From Chitinophagaceae bacterium (GTDB lineage: Bacteria; Bacteroidota; Bacteroidia; Chitinophagales; UBA10324): a stretch of 53,615 nt of DNA. The notes under the pieces are model-generated. The model was not told the DNA's origin, did not search any database, and worked only from the letters and a program-made list of their open reading frames with translations. Positions within the stretch are counted from its first letter, which is position 1; the number at the start of each line of letters is the position of its first letter. Location: NCBI GenBank assembly GCA_947474435.1, contig CANJII010000024.1, forward strand, positions 1-53,615, in the 5' to 3' direction. Below, piece after piece: positions 34,848 through 43,957 of this stretch. A program made the position numbers and the translations under genes.

Positions 34848-36362
34848 ATGAGTATTAAATCATTCTTTGCCCGTCCTTATGCAAGTGTGGTAAAGCGAAA
34901 TATAAGCAAGTGGAGCATGGAAGCTCCAAGAGCACAGGAGTTTCTGTTTCATAAATTAATTAACCAGGCAAAAAAAACAGTGTTCGGAATTGAACATGGT
35001 TTTAGTGAAATAACATCGCACGAAGAATTTGTTAAGCGAGTGCCCATTCGTGATTACGAAAAACTGATTCCATATATTGAAAGGATAAAGGCAGGCGAGA
35101 AGAATGTATTGTGGCCCGGAAAGCCGGTGTATTTTGCAAAATCATCAGGCACTACTTCCGGAGTAAAATATATACCACTCACAAAAGATTCAATTCCGAA
35201 TCACATTAACTCAGCACGAAATGCTTTACTGCTTTATATTTCTGAAAATAAATATTCTGAATTTGTTAATGGTAAAATGATTTTTTTATCGGGAAGCCCT
35301 GTTCTTGAAAATGTCAATGGCATATTAACCGGGCGTTTATCAGGTATCGTGAATCATCACATTCCAAAGTATTTAAAAGGAAATCAGTTGCCGTCTTATT
35401 CAACCAATTGCATTGAAGATTGGGAGCAGAAGGTTGATGCGATAGTTGAAGAAACTTACAATCAGAACATGACGCTGATAAGTGGCATTCCACCTTGGGT
35501 TCAAATGTATTTTGAGAAACTGTTGAAGAAAACAGGTAAAAAAACCATTAAGGAAATTTTCCCGAATTTTAATTTGCTCATTTATGGTGGTGTAAATTTT
35601 GAACCATACCGTTCGCAATTATTCAAAACAATAGGTGAAGAAATTAACAGTATTGAAACCTATCCTGCATCGGAGGGATTCATTGCTTACCAGGATTTGC
35701 AAAAGGAAAAGGCCTGCCTGCCGGGCAGGCAGGGACTACTGTTAAATGTTGATTCAGGTATTTTCTTTGAGTTCATTCCTCCTGCTGAGGTATTTAATAA
35801 TAACCCGACACGACTTACAATTAAAGATATTGAATTGGATGTTAATTATGCGCTGGTAATAAATTCCAATGCTGGTTTATGGGGATACCTGATTGGAGAT
35901 ACTGTTAAGTTTGTTTCAAAAAATCCATATCGGATTGTAGTTACCGGACGGATAAAACATTTTATCAGCGCATTTGGTGAACATGTTATAGCCGAAGAAG
36001 TGGAAGGCGCATTAATGGAATTATGTAACCAGGTAAATATTCAAGTAACAGAATTTACAGTTGCACCTCAGGTTAATCCGAAACAAGGTTTGCCGTATCA
36101 CGAATGGCTGATTGAATTTGCTGAAACTCCGGCTGATACTTTATCATTCAGTAAAAAACTGGACGAACTTATGCAGGTGAAAAATATTTATTACAAAGAT
36201 TTAATTGCAGGAAAAATTTTAGAGCCGTTACATCTTTCAATTCTTCCTAAGGAATCGTTCCGGAATTATATGAAATCAGTTGGAAAATTAGGCGGACAAA
36301 ATAAAGTACCAAGACTGACTAATGATAGAATTCTGGCAGATTCATTATTGAATGCAATTTGA
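34848..36362 (+). CDS. GH3-family acyl-adenylate/amide synthetase
   Basis: A 504-residue member of the GH3 family, which in plants joins amino acids to auxin or jasmonate by an acyl-adenylate. The ATP motifs are visible: AKSSGTTSGVKYIPLT near residue 100, YPASEGFIAYQ near 275, and GDTVKFVSKNPYRIVVTGR near 350. KHFISAFGEHVIAEEVEGAL marks the C-terminal domain. Bacterial GH3 proteins are common in Bacteroidota and their substrate is mostly unknown. About residue 290, the peptide ACLPGRQG is encoded by a perfect palindromic DNA repeat and looks like an insertion in a loop. Confidence 0.9.
   Translation: MSIKSFFARPYASVVKRNISKWSMEAPRAQEFLFHKLINQAKKTVFGIEHGFSEITSHEEFVKRVPIRDYEKLIPYIERIKAGEKNVLWPGKPVYFAKSSGTTSGVKYIPLTKDSIPNHINSARNALLLYISENKYSEFVNGKMIFLSGSPVLENVNGILTGRLSGIVNHHIPKYLKGNQLPSYSTNCIEDWEQKVDAIVEETYNQNMTLISGIPPWVQMYFEKLLKKTGKKTIKEIFPNFNLLIYGGVNFEPYRSQLFKTIGEEINSIETYPASEGFIAYQDLQKEKACLPGRQGLLLNVDSGIFFEFIPPAEVFNNNPTRLTIKDIELDVNYALVINSNAGLWGYLIGDTVKFVSKNPYRIVVTGRIKHFISAFGEHVIAEEVEGALMELCNQVNIQVTEFTVAPQVNPKQGLPYHEWLIEFAETPADTLSFSKKLDELMQVKNIYYKDLIAGKILEPLHLSILPKESFRNYMKSVGKLGGQNKVPRLTNDRILADSLLNAI
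35713..35733. repeat. Perfect palindrome CCTGCCTGCC-G-GGCAGGCAGG inside the GH3 gene
   Basis: Ten-base arms with a one-base centre (35713-35722, 35723, 35724-35733) are much richer in G and C than their surroundings. They are read in frame as CLPGRQG. It is placed between two conserved GH3 motifs. Strings of this kind are found dispersed in Bacteroidota and some other bacterial genomes, where they give CLPAGRQ-like peptides in unrelated proteins. Confidence 0.8.
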
Positions 36363-36410
36363 AAAGTTATAAAAATTTCTTTTCAAAAAATAAAGTGAAT
36401 AATTTTTTTT

Positions 36411-37979
36411 CTATTCTATTACCCTCTGAAGATCTAAATCCTGAAAATCAAAACTGAAATCAATATTGGGAGAAATGCCTTTCATCTTTATGCTTTGTGC
36501 TTTTCCATTTTCATCTAAAGAAAACAGTGCAAAAGCATCGCAATTCATGTCTTGATAATTCCATTTAATTGCAAATGTATTTGCGTTATAAAAAAATAAT
36601 TGCCCGGTAAGTTTAGGTGAACGGTATGATTTTATCCAAAGCTGATTTTCCTTTTCAAACACTTCCATTTTTCCAAACCAATTGTCCTGATAAATTCCAA
36701 CGAAATCATTTTTATTAAAAGAAATAGCAGTGAATTTTTTTACTTTTTCCCAAACCATTTTTGCAGTGCTGTCACCTTCACTTTTTATTGATTGGAAATA
36801 GGAAAAATATTTATCAGTCCAACCAAAATCAGAAAGCCCAAGATAACTATCAAGTATGGTTTGACTGACAGCGGAGAAAACACCTGCACCACCATTTTCC
36901 GTATTTGTTAAAATCACCATGCCAAGATTTATGTCGGGTATCATTGTTACAATTGATAGCATTCCCGGTAATCCTCCGGTATGAGATACACTAAGGTTTC
37001 CTTTTACATCTGCTAATTCCCAGCCCAATCCATAACCCCTGAAATGAAAGTTGTATCTTGGATTTGGATAGGCATCTTCAACTGTATGTATCTTCCACAT
37101 TTCATGTTGACTTTCTTCTGAGAAAAGTTGTGATTTTAAATCGGCACCATACTTTCCGTTGTTCAATTGAACAAGCATCCATTTCGACATATCATGAACA
37201 TTGGAATAGATACCACCCGCTGCGCTGTTTATCTGGTCGCCAAAAGAATTCATGCTTTTGATGGTACCCGAAGTTGTTGAATGAGGTATGGCGAGATTGG
37301 TTTTGTTCTTCATTCTGCTTAAAGAACTGTAGGAGTTCTCCATCTGAAGGGGCATTAAAATTTTATTTTGAATAAAATTTTCATAGCTCGTTTTGCTGAT
37401 TCTTGCAATTACTTCACCTGCTACTAAATACAGTTGGTTATCATAATCAAATTGAGTTCTGAATGCTGAAACCGGTTTAAAGAATTGAAAATTTTTAACA
37501 ACATCGTTTATTGTGAAATCAGAACCATCTGGAAACAACATTAAATCTCCAACTCCTAAACCAAGTCCGCTCCGATGAGTCAGTAAATCCTGAATGCTGA
37601 AATTTTCAGTTACATAATCGTTATACATTTTAAATTCAGGAATGTAATCTCTCACCTTGTCAGTCCATTTTAATTTACCTTCTTCCACTAAAATTGAAAG
37701 TGCTGCACAAGTAAATGCCTTGCTGTTTGAGGCGATTGCAAAATTTGTGGTTACATCAATAGGTTGTTTTGTTTCAATTGATTTCACACCAAAACCTTTT
37801 TCATAAATGATTATTCCGTCTTTAACAATTCCAACTGCAACTCCAGCCACTTCAAATTTTTTCATTGCATCCTGAACCAGACTATCAATTGACCGAGAAG
37901 AAAGTTGAGCAAAAGTTGAATTGTTGAATGAGAAAATAATCAATATTGAAAAATAGAGAATGGATATAGTTTTTTTCAT
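36411..37979 (-). CDS. Exported serine hydrolase, class C beta-lactamase / penicillin-binding-like
   Basis: A 522-residue protein with a signal peptide (ending NNSTFAQ). The catalytic SxxK is SNSK in FAIASNSKAFTCAA (about residue 82-92), the Tyr-x-Asn is YDN in TQFDYDNQLYLVAGE, and the third motif is HTGG in LSVSHTGGLPGM. The last 120 residues form a small extra domain (FVGIYQDNWFGKMEVFE, then YNANTFAIKWNYQDM) similar to the C-terminal domain often found in these peptidases. It probably acts in the periplasm on peptides, esters or peptidoglycan; it is not evidence of drug resistance. It stands alone between GH3 and accC. Confidence 0.9.
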   Translation of the reverse strand: MKKTISILYFSILIIFSFNNSTFAQLSSRSIDSLVQDAMKKFEVAGVAVGIVKDGIIIYEKGFGVKSIETKQPIDVTTNFAIASNSKAFTCAALSILVEEGKLKWTDKVRDYIPEFKMYNDYVTENFSIQDLLTHRSGLGLGVGDLMLFPDGSDFTINDVVKNFQFFKPVSAFRTQFDYDNQLYLVAGEVIARISKTSYENFIQNKILMPLQMENSYSSLSRMKNKTNLAIPHSTTSGTIKSMNSFGDQINSAAGGIYSNVHDMSKWMLVQLNNGKYGADLKSQLFSEESQHEMWKIHTVEDAYPNPRYNFHFRGYGLGWELADVKGNLSVSHTGGLPGMLSIVTMIPDINLGMVILTNTENGGAGVFSAVSQTILDSYLGLSDFGWTDKYFSYFQSIKSEGDSTAKMVWEKVKKFTAISFNKNDFVGIYQDNWFGKMEVFEKENQLWIKSYRSPKLTGQLFFYNANTFAIKWNYQDMNCDAFALFSLDENGKAQSIKMKGISPNIDFSFDFQDLDLQRVIE

Positions 37980-38036
37980 GGATATTAATTTTTATAAAAT
38001 GATTTTTCTGAATGAATTAAAATGTTCTTTGTAAAA

Positions 38037-38139
38037 ATTCTCTGCGCTTCTCCGTGAAATTATCTCTTGTATTTCTCCGTGCGAAATTTATTAATAACAA
38101 AATAATATCTCTGCGACTCTGCGTCTCTGCGGTAAATTA
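38037..38139. repeat. CTCTGCG / CTCCGTG dispersed repeat region
   Basis: The gap contains TCTCTGCGCTTCTCCGTGAAA, TTTCTCCGTGCGAAA and three units TCTCTGCG-ACTCTGCG-TCTCTGCG before GGTAAATT. The reverse reads ACCGCAGAGACGCAGAGTCG, a string type seen between genes in many bacteria. It lies directly after the accC stop on the minus strand. Confidence 0.6.
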
Positions 38140-38140
38140 T

Positions 38141-39640
38141 TTACTCGCTTCTGTTCTTCTTCCAGTTCGAAAAATTATTTGATGAGCGCTGCTGCAAGGA
38201 AGATTTTTCTGGCGATTTTTTTTTATTTCCAAATGAAGCAGCAATCAAAGCAGCAATTATTTTTTCATACTTGTCCATTACATCGAGTTCAATTTCAGCA
38301 GTGAAATTTTTTGCAATGAAAGAAGTATCAAATTTGCCACTCACAAAATCAGGATGATTAATTACCCACTTGCCAAACGAAAGGGTAGTGGCAACCCCGG
38401 AGATTTTATATTCATCAATGGCGCGTGTTAATCTTTCAATTGCCTCGGTTCTGTCTTTACCATAAGAAATCAGTTTCGCAATCATAGGGTCGTAGTAAAT
38501 CGGAATCTCCTGGCCTTCTTCCATTCCATCATCCACACGCACACCGGCTCCTTGCGGTCGAACATATCTTTCCAATTTTCCAATGTCGGGTAAAAAATTA
38601 TTCATCGGGTCTTCGGCACATACACGCAACTCAATAGCATGACCATGAATTTTCAAATCGCTTTGTGTGAACGAAAGTTTTTCTCCTTGCGCAATTTTTA
38701 TCTGCTCCTTCACTAAATCAATTCCTGAAATTAATTCTGTTACAGGATGCTCCACCTGCAAACGCGTATTCATTTCCAGAAAATAATAATTCAGATTTTC
38801 ATCCACCAGAAATTCAACCGTACCTGCATTGTAATAGCCGCATGCTTTCGCTGCATCCACTGCGCTCTTTCCCATTTGCTCGCGCAACTCAGGAGTGAGA
38901 ACAGAACTTGGTGCTTCTTCAACTAACTTCTGATGACGGCGCTGCACTGAACATTCGCGCTCAAAAAGATAAACCACATTTCCATGCTGATCGCCGAGCA
39001 CTTGTATTTCTATGTGTCGCGGAGCAGCAACATATTTTTCAATGAACACAGCACCATCGCCAAACGAACTTACTGCTTCGCCAATCGCCATTTTCATTTG
39101 CTCTTCCAGTTCCGATTCTTTATTCACCACCCGCATTCCTTTTCCGCCACCACCGGCACTTGCTTTTATCAGAATGGGGAAACCTATTTTTTTTGCAATT
39201 GCGATGGCTTCCTTCGCATCGCTGATTGCACCTTCCGTTCCCGGCACCATTGGAATATTATACTTCTTCGCTGTTTCCTTCGCAGCTAATTTGCTTCCCA
39301 TCATGCGCATGGAATCAGCAGACGGACCAATGAAAATCAATCCCGCATTTTTTACTTCATCAGCAAAAGCTGCATTCTCACTCAGAAAACCATACCCCGG
39401 ATGAATGGCTTGCGCACCTGTTTGTTTTGCCGCGGCAATAATTTTTTCTACCCGTAAATAAGATTGATTGGAAGGAGATGCTCCAATGTGAACGGCTTCA
39501 TCCGCATATCGAACATGCAAGGCAGTTCTGTCTGCATCAGAATAAACGGCTACTGTTTTTATTCCCATTTCTTTTGCGCTGCGCATAATTCGCAATGCAA
39601 TTTCACCTCGGTTCGCAATCAGAATTTTAGTTATATTCAT
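38141..39640 (-). CDS. accC: Biotin carboxylase (acetyl/propionyl-CoA carboxylase subunit)
   Basis: A 499-residue ATP-grasp enzyme that carboxylates biotin. The N-terminus ILIANRGEIALRIMRSAKEM is typical. The Gly-rich ATP loop is KASAGGGGKGMRVV, and EKYVAAPRHIEIQVLGDQHG, ECSVQRRHQKLVEEAPS, FLEMNTRLQVEHPVTE and the Lys/Glu/Arg of the active site follow. The last 30 residues are a Ser/Lys/Asn-rich tail beyond the usual 450-residue core. No accB lies next to it. The gene could serve acetyl-CoA or propionyl-CoA carboxylase; the context does not decide. The minus strand reads TACATTCG just eight bases before the ATG, a near -7 box. Confidence 0.93.
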   Translation of the reverse strand: MNITKILIANRGEIALRIMRSAKEMGIKTVAVYSDADRTALHVRYADEAVHIGASPSNQSYLRVEKIIAAAKQTGAQAIHPGYGFLSENAAFADEVKNAGLIFIGPSADSMRMMGSKLAAKETAKKYNIPMVPGTEGAISDAKEAIAIAKKIGFPILIKASAGGGGKGMRVVNKESELEEQMKMAIGEAVSSFGDGAVFIEKYVAAPRHIEIQVLGDQHGNVVYLFERECSVQRRHQKLVEEAPSSVLTPELREQMGKSAVDAAKACGYYNAGTVEFLVDENLNYYFLEMNTRLQVEHPVTELISGIDLVKEQIKIAQGEKLSFTQSDLKIHGHAIELRVCAEDPMNNFLPDIGKLERYVRPQGAGVRVDDGMEEGQEIPIYYDPMIAKLISYGKDRTEAIERLTRAIDEYKISGVATTLSFGKWVINHPDFVSGKFDTSFIAKNFTAEIELDVMDKYEKIIAALIAASFGNKKKSPEKSSLQQRSSNNFSNWKKNRSE

Positions 39641-39982
39641 TGTAGTGGCGAATGTAATTGTGAAATTTATAAATCAAATTAGGTTTTGAAAATAGCCTTA
39701 AAGCAAATCAAAAGATAATTTGATGGTGTAATAATTGAAACTGCTCATAAATAAGTAAAAGCACTTATTGCAGTTAAATCATGTGGAATATTTTGTTCTG
39801 ACAGGTATAGAAATTACCAATATACGAAATCATTCATACAAACAGTTGGGTAATTTAATTTACTGTTCAACTTAGTTATTAAATAATGACGATGTAAGAT
39901 AATCGATATTCGAATTTGCTAATCGCAATCTTGGTTCATTACATTTACCCCAAAATAAATATTCACCACAAAACATTAAACC
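39641..39982. other. Intergenic region between divergent accC and the large PKD gene
   Basis: No gene seen. For the plus strand, TTTG at 39915-39918, 21 bases, then TACATTTA at 39940-39947 (one mismatch) form a probable promoter 36 bases before ATG 39983. Confidence 0.5.
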
Positions 39983-42900
39983 ATGGGAAACAAAATTAAA
40001 ACTATAGCAAGGTTGTTCGCAACAGGATTGTTGTTCGTCTTGATTTCATTTTCAAATGAATCAAAAGCACAGTGCACCGCCACCATGACTTATACAAACC
40101 CGCAAGCCGGTGAATTTGTATTCACAGGATACCTTACACCCAACAGCTCGTGGATGTATTACTATTGGGATTTTGCTGATGGTAACACAGCACAAGGTTC
40201 AAGTGCAACTGTAACCCATCAGTTTTCTTTTCCAGGTATTTACAATGTGTGTGTAACAGCAGTTGATTCTACAAATGGATGTTATAATTATTACTGCCAA
40301 TACATAACTGTTAACTCAACCATTTGCGATATTACTCCGGCCTTTACTTCAATGAATATGGGTAATGGCACTGTGATGTTTACCGATGCCACAGTAGATA
40401 ACGGCGGTTCAACCATTACAGGTTGGTCATGGTCATTTGGCGATGGCGGAACATCAACACTGCAAAACCCTACGCACACTTATACTACCAATGGCACTTA
40501 CGGTGTAATGCTTACTGTATACAATTCTGCAGGATGTACAGATACCATCTATGATTATGTGGTTGTTAATAATGCTTGCTTTATCAACCCTTTTTATCAA
40601 CCAACTACAACAAGTGCTTATGTTGGCAGCCAGATTTTTTTTACCGATTTATCTCAACCGGTAATTGTTTCCTGGCTTTGGGATTTCAATGATGGAACAA
40701 CATCAACAATTGCGAACCCTAGCCATATATTTACTCAGCCAGGTGTTTATAATGTATGCCTGACGGTAACTTCAAATACAGGTTGCGTTGGGACTTATTG
40801 CCAGCAGATTTCAATAACAAATATTTGCAATCTAACACTTAATGGTTCAGTTACTAGTACATCTTGCGGAAGCTGCAATGGATCCATTGATTTAATTGCA
40901 AACAGTTTGAATAACATAACAAGTTACCAATGGAGTAATGGTGCGACAACTGAAGATATAAGTGTTTTATGTGCAGGGAATTACATGGTAACTGTTACCG
41001 ATTCGTTAGGATGTATGGCGGCTACCCAGTTTTTCATAAACAGTATTGGCGGATTAACTGGCACCATTACAATTGATACTACAAATGCTTCAAGCGGTAT
41101 TGTAGTATTAAATGGTTATGCTACAAACGGAACAGCACCATATAATTACTACTGGTACATTCCGGGTGGAAATCCATCCAATTCAAATACACAAATCACA
41201 ACTGTTCAATATCCTTATCCAAGCACCAATCTTATTTGTCTCACAGTTTCTGATGCCAATGGTTGCTACGATTCTCTTTGCACTACCTTCAGCATTGGTG
41301 GTGGTTCTGTAAACTGTTCAGGACTATTTTCGAATGTAACAGCAAGTCAAACTTCTGCTAACACTTGGAATGTTTATGCATTTCCATCCGGCGGAACAGC
41401 TCCTTACACTTATCAATGGACTTTACCCGGCGGAACTTCAACTTGCGGATACAATCAAAACATTGCTTGTGCAGTATATCCTTCTGCGGGTACTTATATT
41501 GCCTGTTGTTTAATTACTGATGCGCTTGGTTGCACAATTAATAATTGTTTCACCATGGTTGTACAGCCGTCACCATGTAATGCTAACTTCTATTTATATT
41601 CTAATTCCGATTCGGTTGATATTTATAACAATTCGCAAGCCGGTGTAAATGCAACTTACTACTGGGATTTTGGCGATGGAACAAATTCAACCAATGGAAA
41701 TTTGCAATCATTCTTCAGCCATCATTATGCTGTTGCCGGAAGTTATACCATTTGCCTATACATCAGTGATCCTGCAAATAATTGTTACGATACACTTTGT
41801 CAAACCATTACTATCTGCGCGTTAAGTGCTGATGTAACTTATACCATAAACGGAAACATTGTTTCATTGCAAGGCACCATCACAGGCAACTATACTTCAT
41901 TCGGTTGGTATTTGTCTTCCGGAATGAATACTACTTCATTAACTGTAAACGATACACTCGCCACATCGGGGTTATATTATTATACTTTCTGGGCTACTGA
42001 TAGTGCAACAGGATGTTATGACAGTTCATGGTTTCAGATTCCGGTAAATTTCATTACAAATAATTTTATCTCCGGAATTGTATTTAACGATGCCAATGGA
42101 AATGGTATTCAGGATGCAGGCGAACCCGGGCTTGGCGGCATTTATGTGAATGTAGCAGGGCAGTGGATTCAAACTGACCCCAACGGACTTTATGGTATTT
42201 ATGTAGCGGATGGTACATGGAATGTTGATGTATATGTAACTTCAACATGGACACAAACTTTCCCTGTTAGTCCGACCTCTTACACTGTTAATGTTTCCGG
42301 TGGAACCACTCTTTCAAATCTGAACTTTGGTTTACAATCCAATCAAACCACTATAACCGGTATTGTATTCAACGATGCTAACAGCAATGGTGTACAGGAT
42401 GCAAGCGAAAATGGAATCGCCAATATCTGGGTTGAAGTTGGTTGGTACTGGGCAATGACTGATGCCAATGGAGTTTATACCGTTACTGTTCCGGTTGGAA
42501 CTTACAATGTTGAATTATGGACCATACCTGCAAGCGCAACTTTAACCGTTCCTGCTTCCGGAAATTATACTGTGAATGCAACTACCATCGGACAGATTTA
42601 TGGTGGAAATGATTTCGGATTAAATTATCCTCCGGGTGTGCAGAACATGGTTATCTCTCTTTCTACCTGCACCACTGTAACTCCATGCTTCCCTGCATGG
42701 TACAATATCTCTTACTACAATGCCGGAACTGTTCCTGTGAATGCAACGGTTTCTATGAATTACGATCCGCAATTGTATTTCGATTATTCATCACCACTAT
42801 ACACAACAATTGATACTATCGCGCATATTATTACCTGGAATGTAGGCATAGTACAGCCCGGCGCATCCGGTTGGATATGGGTTGACTTCACAACAGCTTG

Positions 42901-43702
42901 TACAGTTGTGGCAGGCGATGCAGCATTTAATGCTGTGTTTGTAAATCCAATTGCAGGCGATGCAGTTCCTTCAAACAACATTGATACACTACATCAGATA
43001 GCTACTTCAAGCTGGGATCCGAATGACAAGCAGGTGTCTCCATCAGGTGTTGGTGCTCCCGGATTCATACATGCTGACCAGCGTTTAGATTATACCATCC
43101 ATTTCCAAAACACAGGTAATGCACCTGCGATGAATGTAGTGTTGATTGATTCATTGAGCAGTGAATTGGATTGGACAAGCATTAACATTCTTTCTTATAG
43201 CCACCCGATGGTGAGTGAGTTGGATACTGTTACCGGCATCATTACATTCTTCTTCAATAACATCATGTTGCCAGATAGCGGTGCTGATTACATTGGAAGC
43301 ATGGGTTTTGTGAAGTACACCATTTCACCAAAATCAACCATTGCCGACGGAGCAGTGATAAACAATTTCGCTGATATTTATTTTGATATGAACGCACCTG
43401 TTCGCACCGGAACTACGCTGAATACCATTGATTATAACTTAGGTATTACTCCGCTGTTCGGTGCTAATGAAGTTCACATTTATCCGAACCCAACAAGCGA
43501 AAGCGTTACTGTTGAACTTGCACAGCCATGCGAAACCTGCCGCATAGAAATTTCAAACACACTCGGGCAGAAAATATTTACTGAAGCACAAAATCTAACT
43601 TCTAAAAGCTATAACCTGAAAGCTTTAACAAAGGGAATTTACTTCATCAGCATCATTAGCAACAACGAAACGCTATCAGTTCAGAAACTGATTGTACAAT
43701 AG
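39983..43702 (+). CDS. Giant secreted PKD / SprB-like / SdrD-B-like protein with T9SS sorting domain
   Basis: A 1239-residue protein with signal peptide (ending NESKAQ). In order: PKD-type domains (YYYWDFADGNTAQGSS, GWSWSFGDGGTSTLQNPTHT, WLWDFNDGTTSTIANPSH), a SprB-like repeat (SCGSCNGSIDLIAN, then YQWSNGATTEDISVL), further PKD-like blocks (TYYWDFGDGTNSTNGN), two SdrD B-like repeats (GIVFNDANGNGIQDAGEPGL at about 695 and GIVFNDANSNGVQDASENGI at about 790), a DUF11-like region (LDYTIHFQNTGNAPAMNVVL at about 1035), and the sorting domain (VHIYPNPTSESVTVE to IVQ). It should be a surface adhesin or matrix protein carried by T9SS. Many Cys residues lie in pairs within the PKD blocks. Confidence 0.9.
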   Translation: MGNKIKTIARLFATGLLFVLISFSNESKAQCTATMTYTNPQAGEFVFTGYLTPNSSWMYYYWDFADGNTAQGSSATVTHQFSFPGIYNVCVTAVDSTNGCYNYYCQYITVNSTICDITPAFTSMNMGNGTVMFTDATVDNGGSTITGWSWSFGDGGTSTLQNPTHTYTTNGTYGVMLTVYNSAGCTDTIYDYVVVNNACFINPFYQPTTTSAYVGSQIFFTDLSQPVIVSWLWDFNDGTTSTIANPSHIFTQPGVYNVCLTVTSNTGCVGTYCQQISITNICNLTLNGSVTSTSCGSCNGSIDLIANSLNNITSYQWSNGATTEDISVLCAGNYMVTVTDSLGCMAATQFFINSIGGLTGTITIDTTNASSGIVVLNGYATNGTAPYNYYWYIPGGNPSNSNTQITTVQYPYPSTNLICLTVSDANGCYDSLCTTFSIGGGSVNCSGLFSNVTASQTSANTWNVYAFPSGGTAPYTYQWTLPGGTSTCGYNQNIACAVYPSAGTYIACCLITDALGCTINNCFTMVVQPSPCNANFYLYSNSDSVDIYNNSQAGVNATYYWDFGDGTNSTNGNLQSFFSHHYAVAGSYTICLYISDPANNCYDTLCQTITICALSADVTYTINGNIVSLQGTITGNYTSFGWYLSSGMNTTSLTVNDTLATSGLYYYTFWATDSATGCYDSSWFQIPVNFITNNFISGIVFNDANGNGIQDAGEPGLGGIYVNVAGQWIQTDPNGLYGIYVADGTWNVDVYVTSTWTQTFPVSPTSYTVNVSGGTTLSNLNFGLQSNQTTITGIVFNDANSNGVQDASENGIANIWVEVGWYWAMTDANGVYTVTVPVGTYNVELWTIPASATLTVPASGNYTVNATTIGQIYGGNDFGLNYPPGVQNMVISLSTCTTVTPCFPAWYNISYYNAGTVPVNATVSMNYDPQLYFDYSSPLYTTIDTIAHIITWNVGIVQPGASGWIWVDFTTACTVVAGDAAFNAVFVNPIAGDAVPSNNIDTLHQIATSSWDPNDKQVSPSGVGAPGFIHADQRLDYTIHFQNTGNAPAMNVVLIDSLSSELDWTSINILSYSHPMVSELDTVTGIITFFFNNIMLPDSGADYIGSMGFVKYTISPKSTIADGAVINNFADIYFDMNAPVRTGTTLNTIDYNLGITPLFGANEVHIYPNPTSESVTVELAQPCETCRIEISNTLGQKIFTEAQNLTSKSYNLKALTKGIYFISIISNNETLSVQKLIVQ

Positions 43703-43722
43703 TTAATAATTGGTTTGATTAA

Positions 43723-43767
43723 AAGAAACCCTGCTGACTTAATTGTTGGCGGGGTTTCTTGTTTTTT
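43723..43767 (+). terminator. Terminator after the PKD gene, copy 1 of a repeated terminator
   Basis: AAGAAACCCTGC (43723-43734) pairs with GCGGGGTTTCTT (43749-43760), with one T-G wobble, and is followed by GTTTTTT. The left arm and loop CCCTGCTGACTTAATTGTT recur at 48784 in the terminator that ends the next operon. Confidence 0.85.
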
Positions 43768-43957
43768 GGAAAAGGATAACATTCAATAAACTGATTATTT
43801 ATAGTAGATGATTTTTTTTTATAAAAATTATTTTGAAAATTCATAACCTTTAAAAAATTAATTTATAAATTATCAGAACTGTTTTATAACTGAAAACTAA
43901 GTTTAGCTTCACAGCCTTGTTTAATAAAATCTCTCCATCTTTTTAACGTTAATAATT

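Noticed and set aside
36411-37979. Serine hydrolase as a resistance beta-lactamase
   Set aside because: The motifs define the wide class C/penicillin-binding-like fold; the extra C-terminal domain and context point to a general peptidase or esterase.
39983-43702. Internal repeats of the PKD gene as a CRISPR-like or satellite array
   Set aside because: They are protein domain repeats with diverged codons in one open frame, not DNA repeats with constant spacers.
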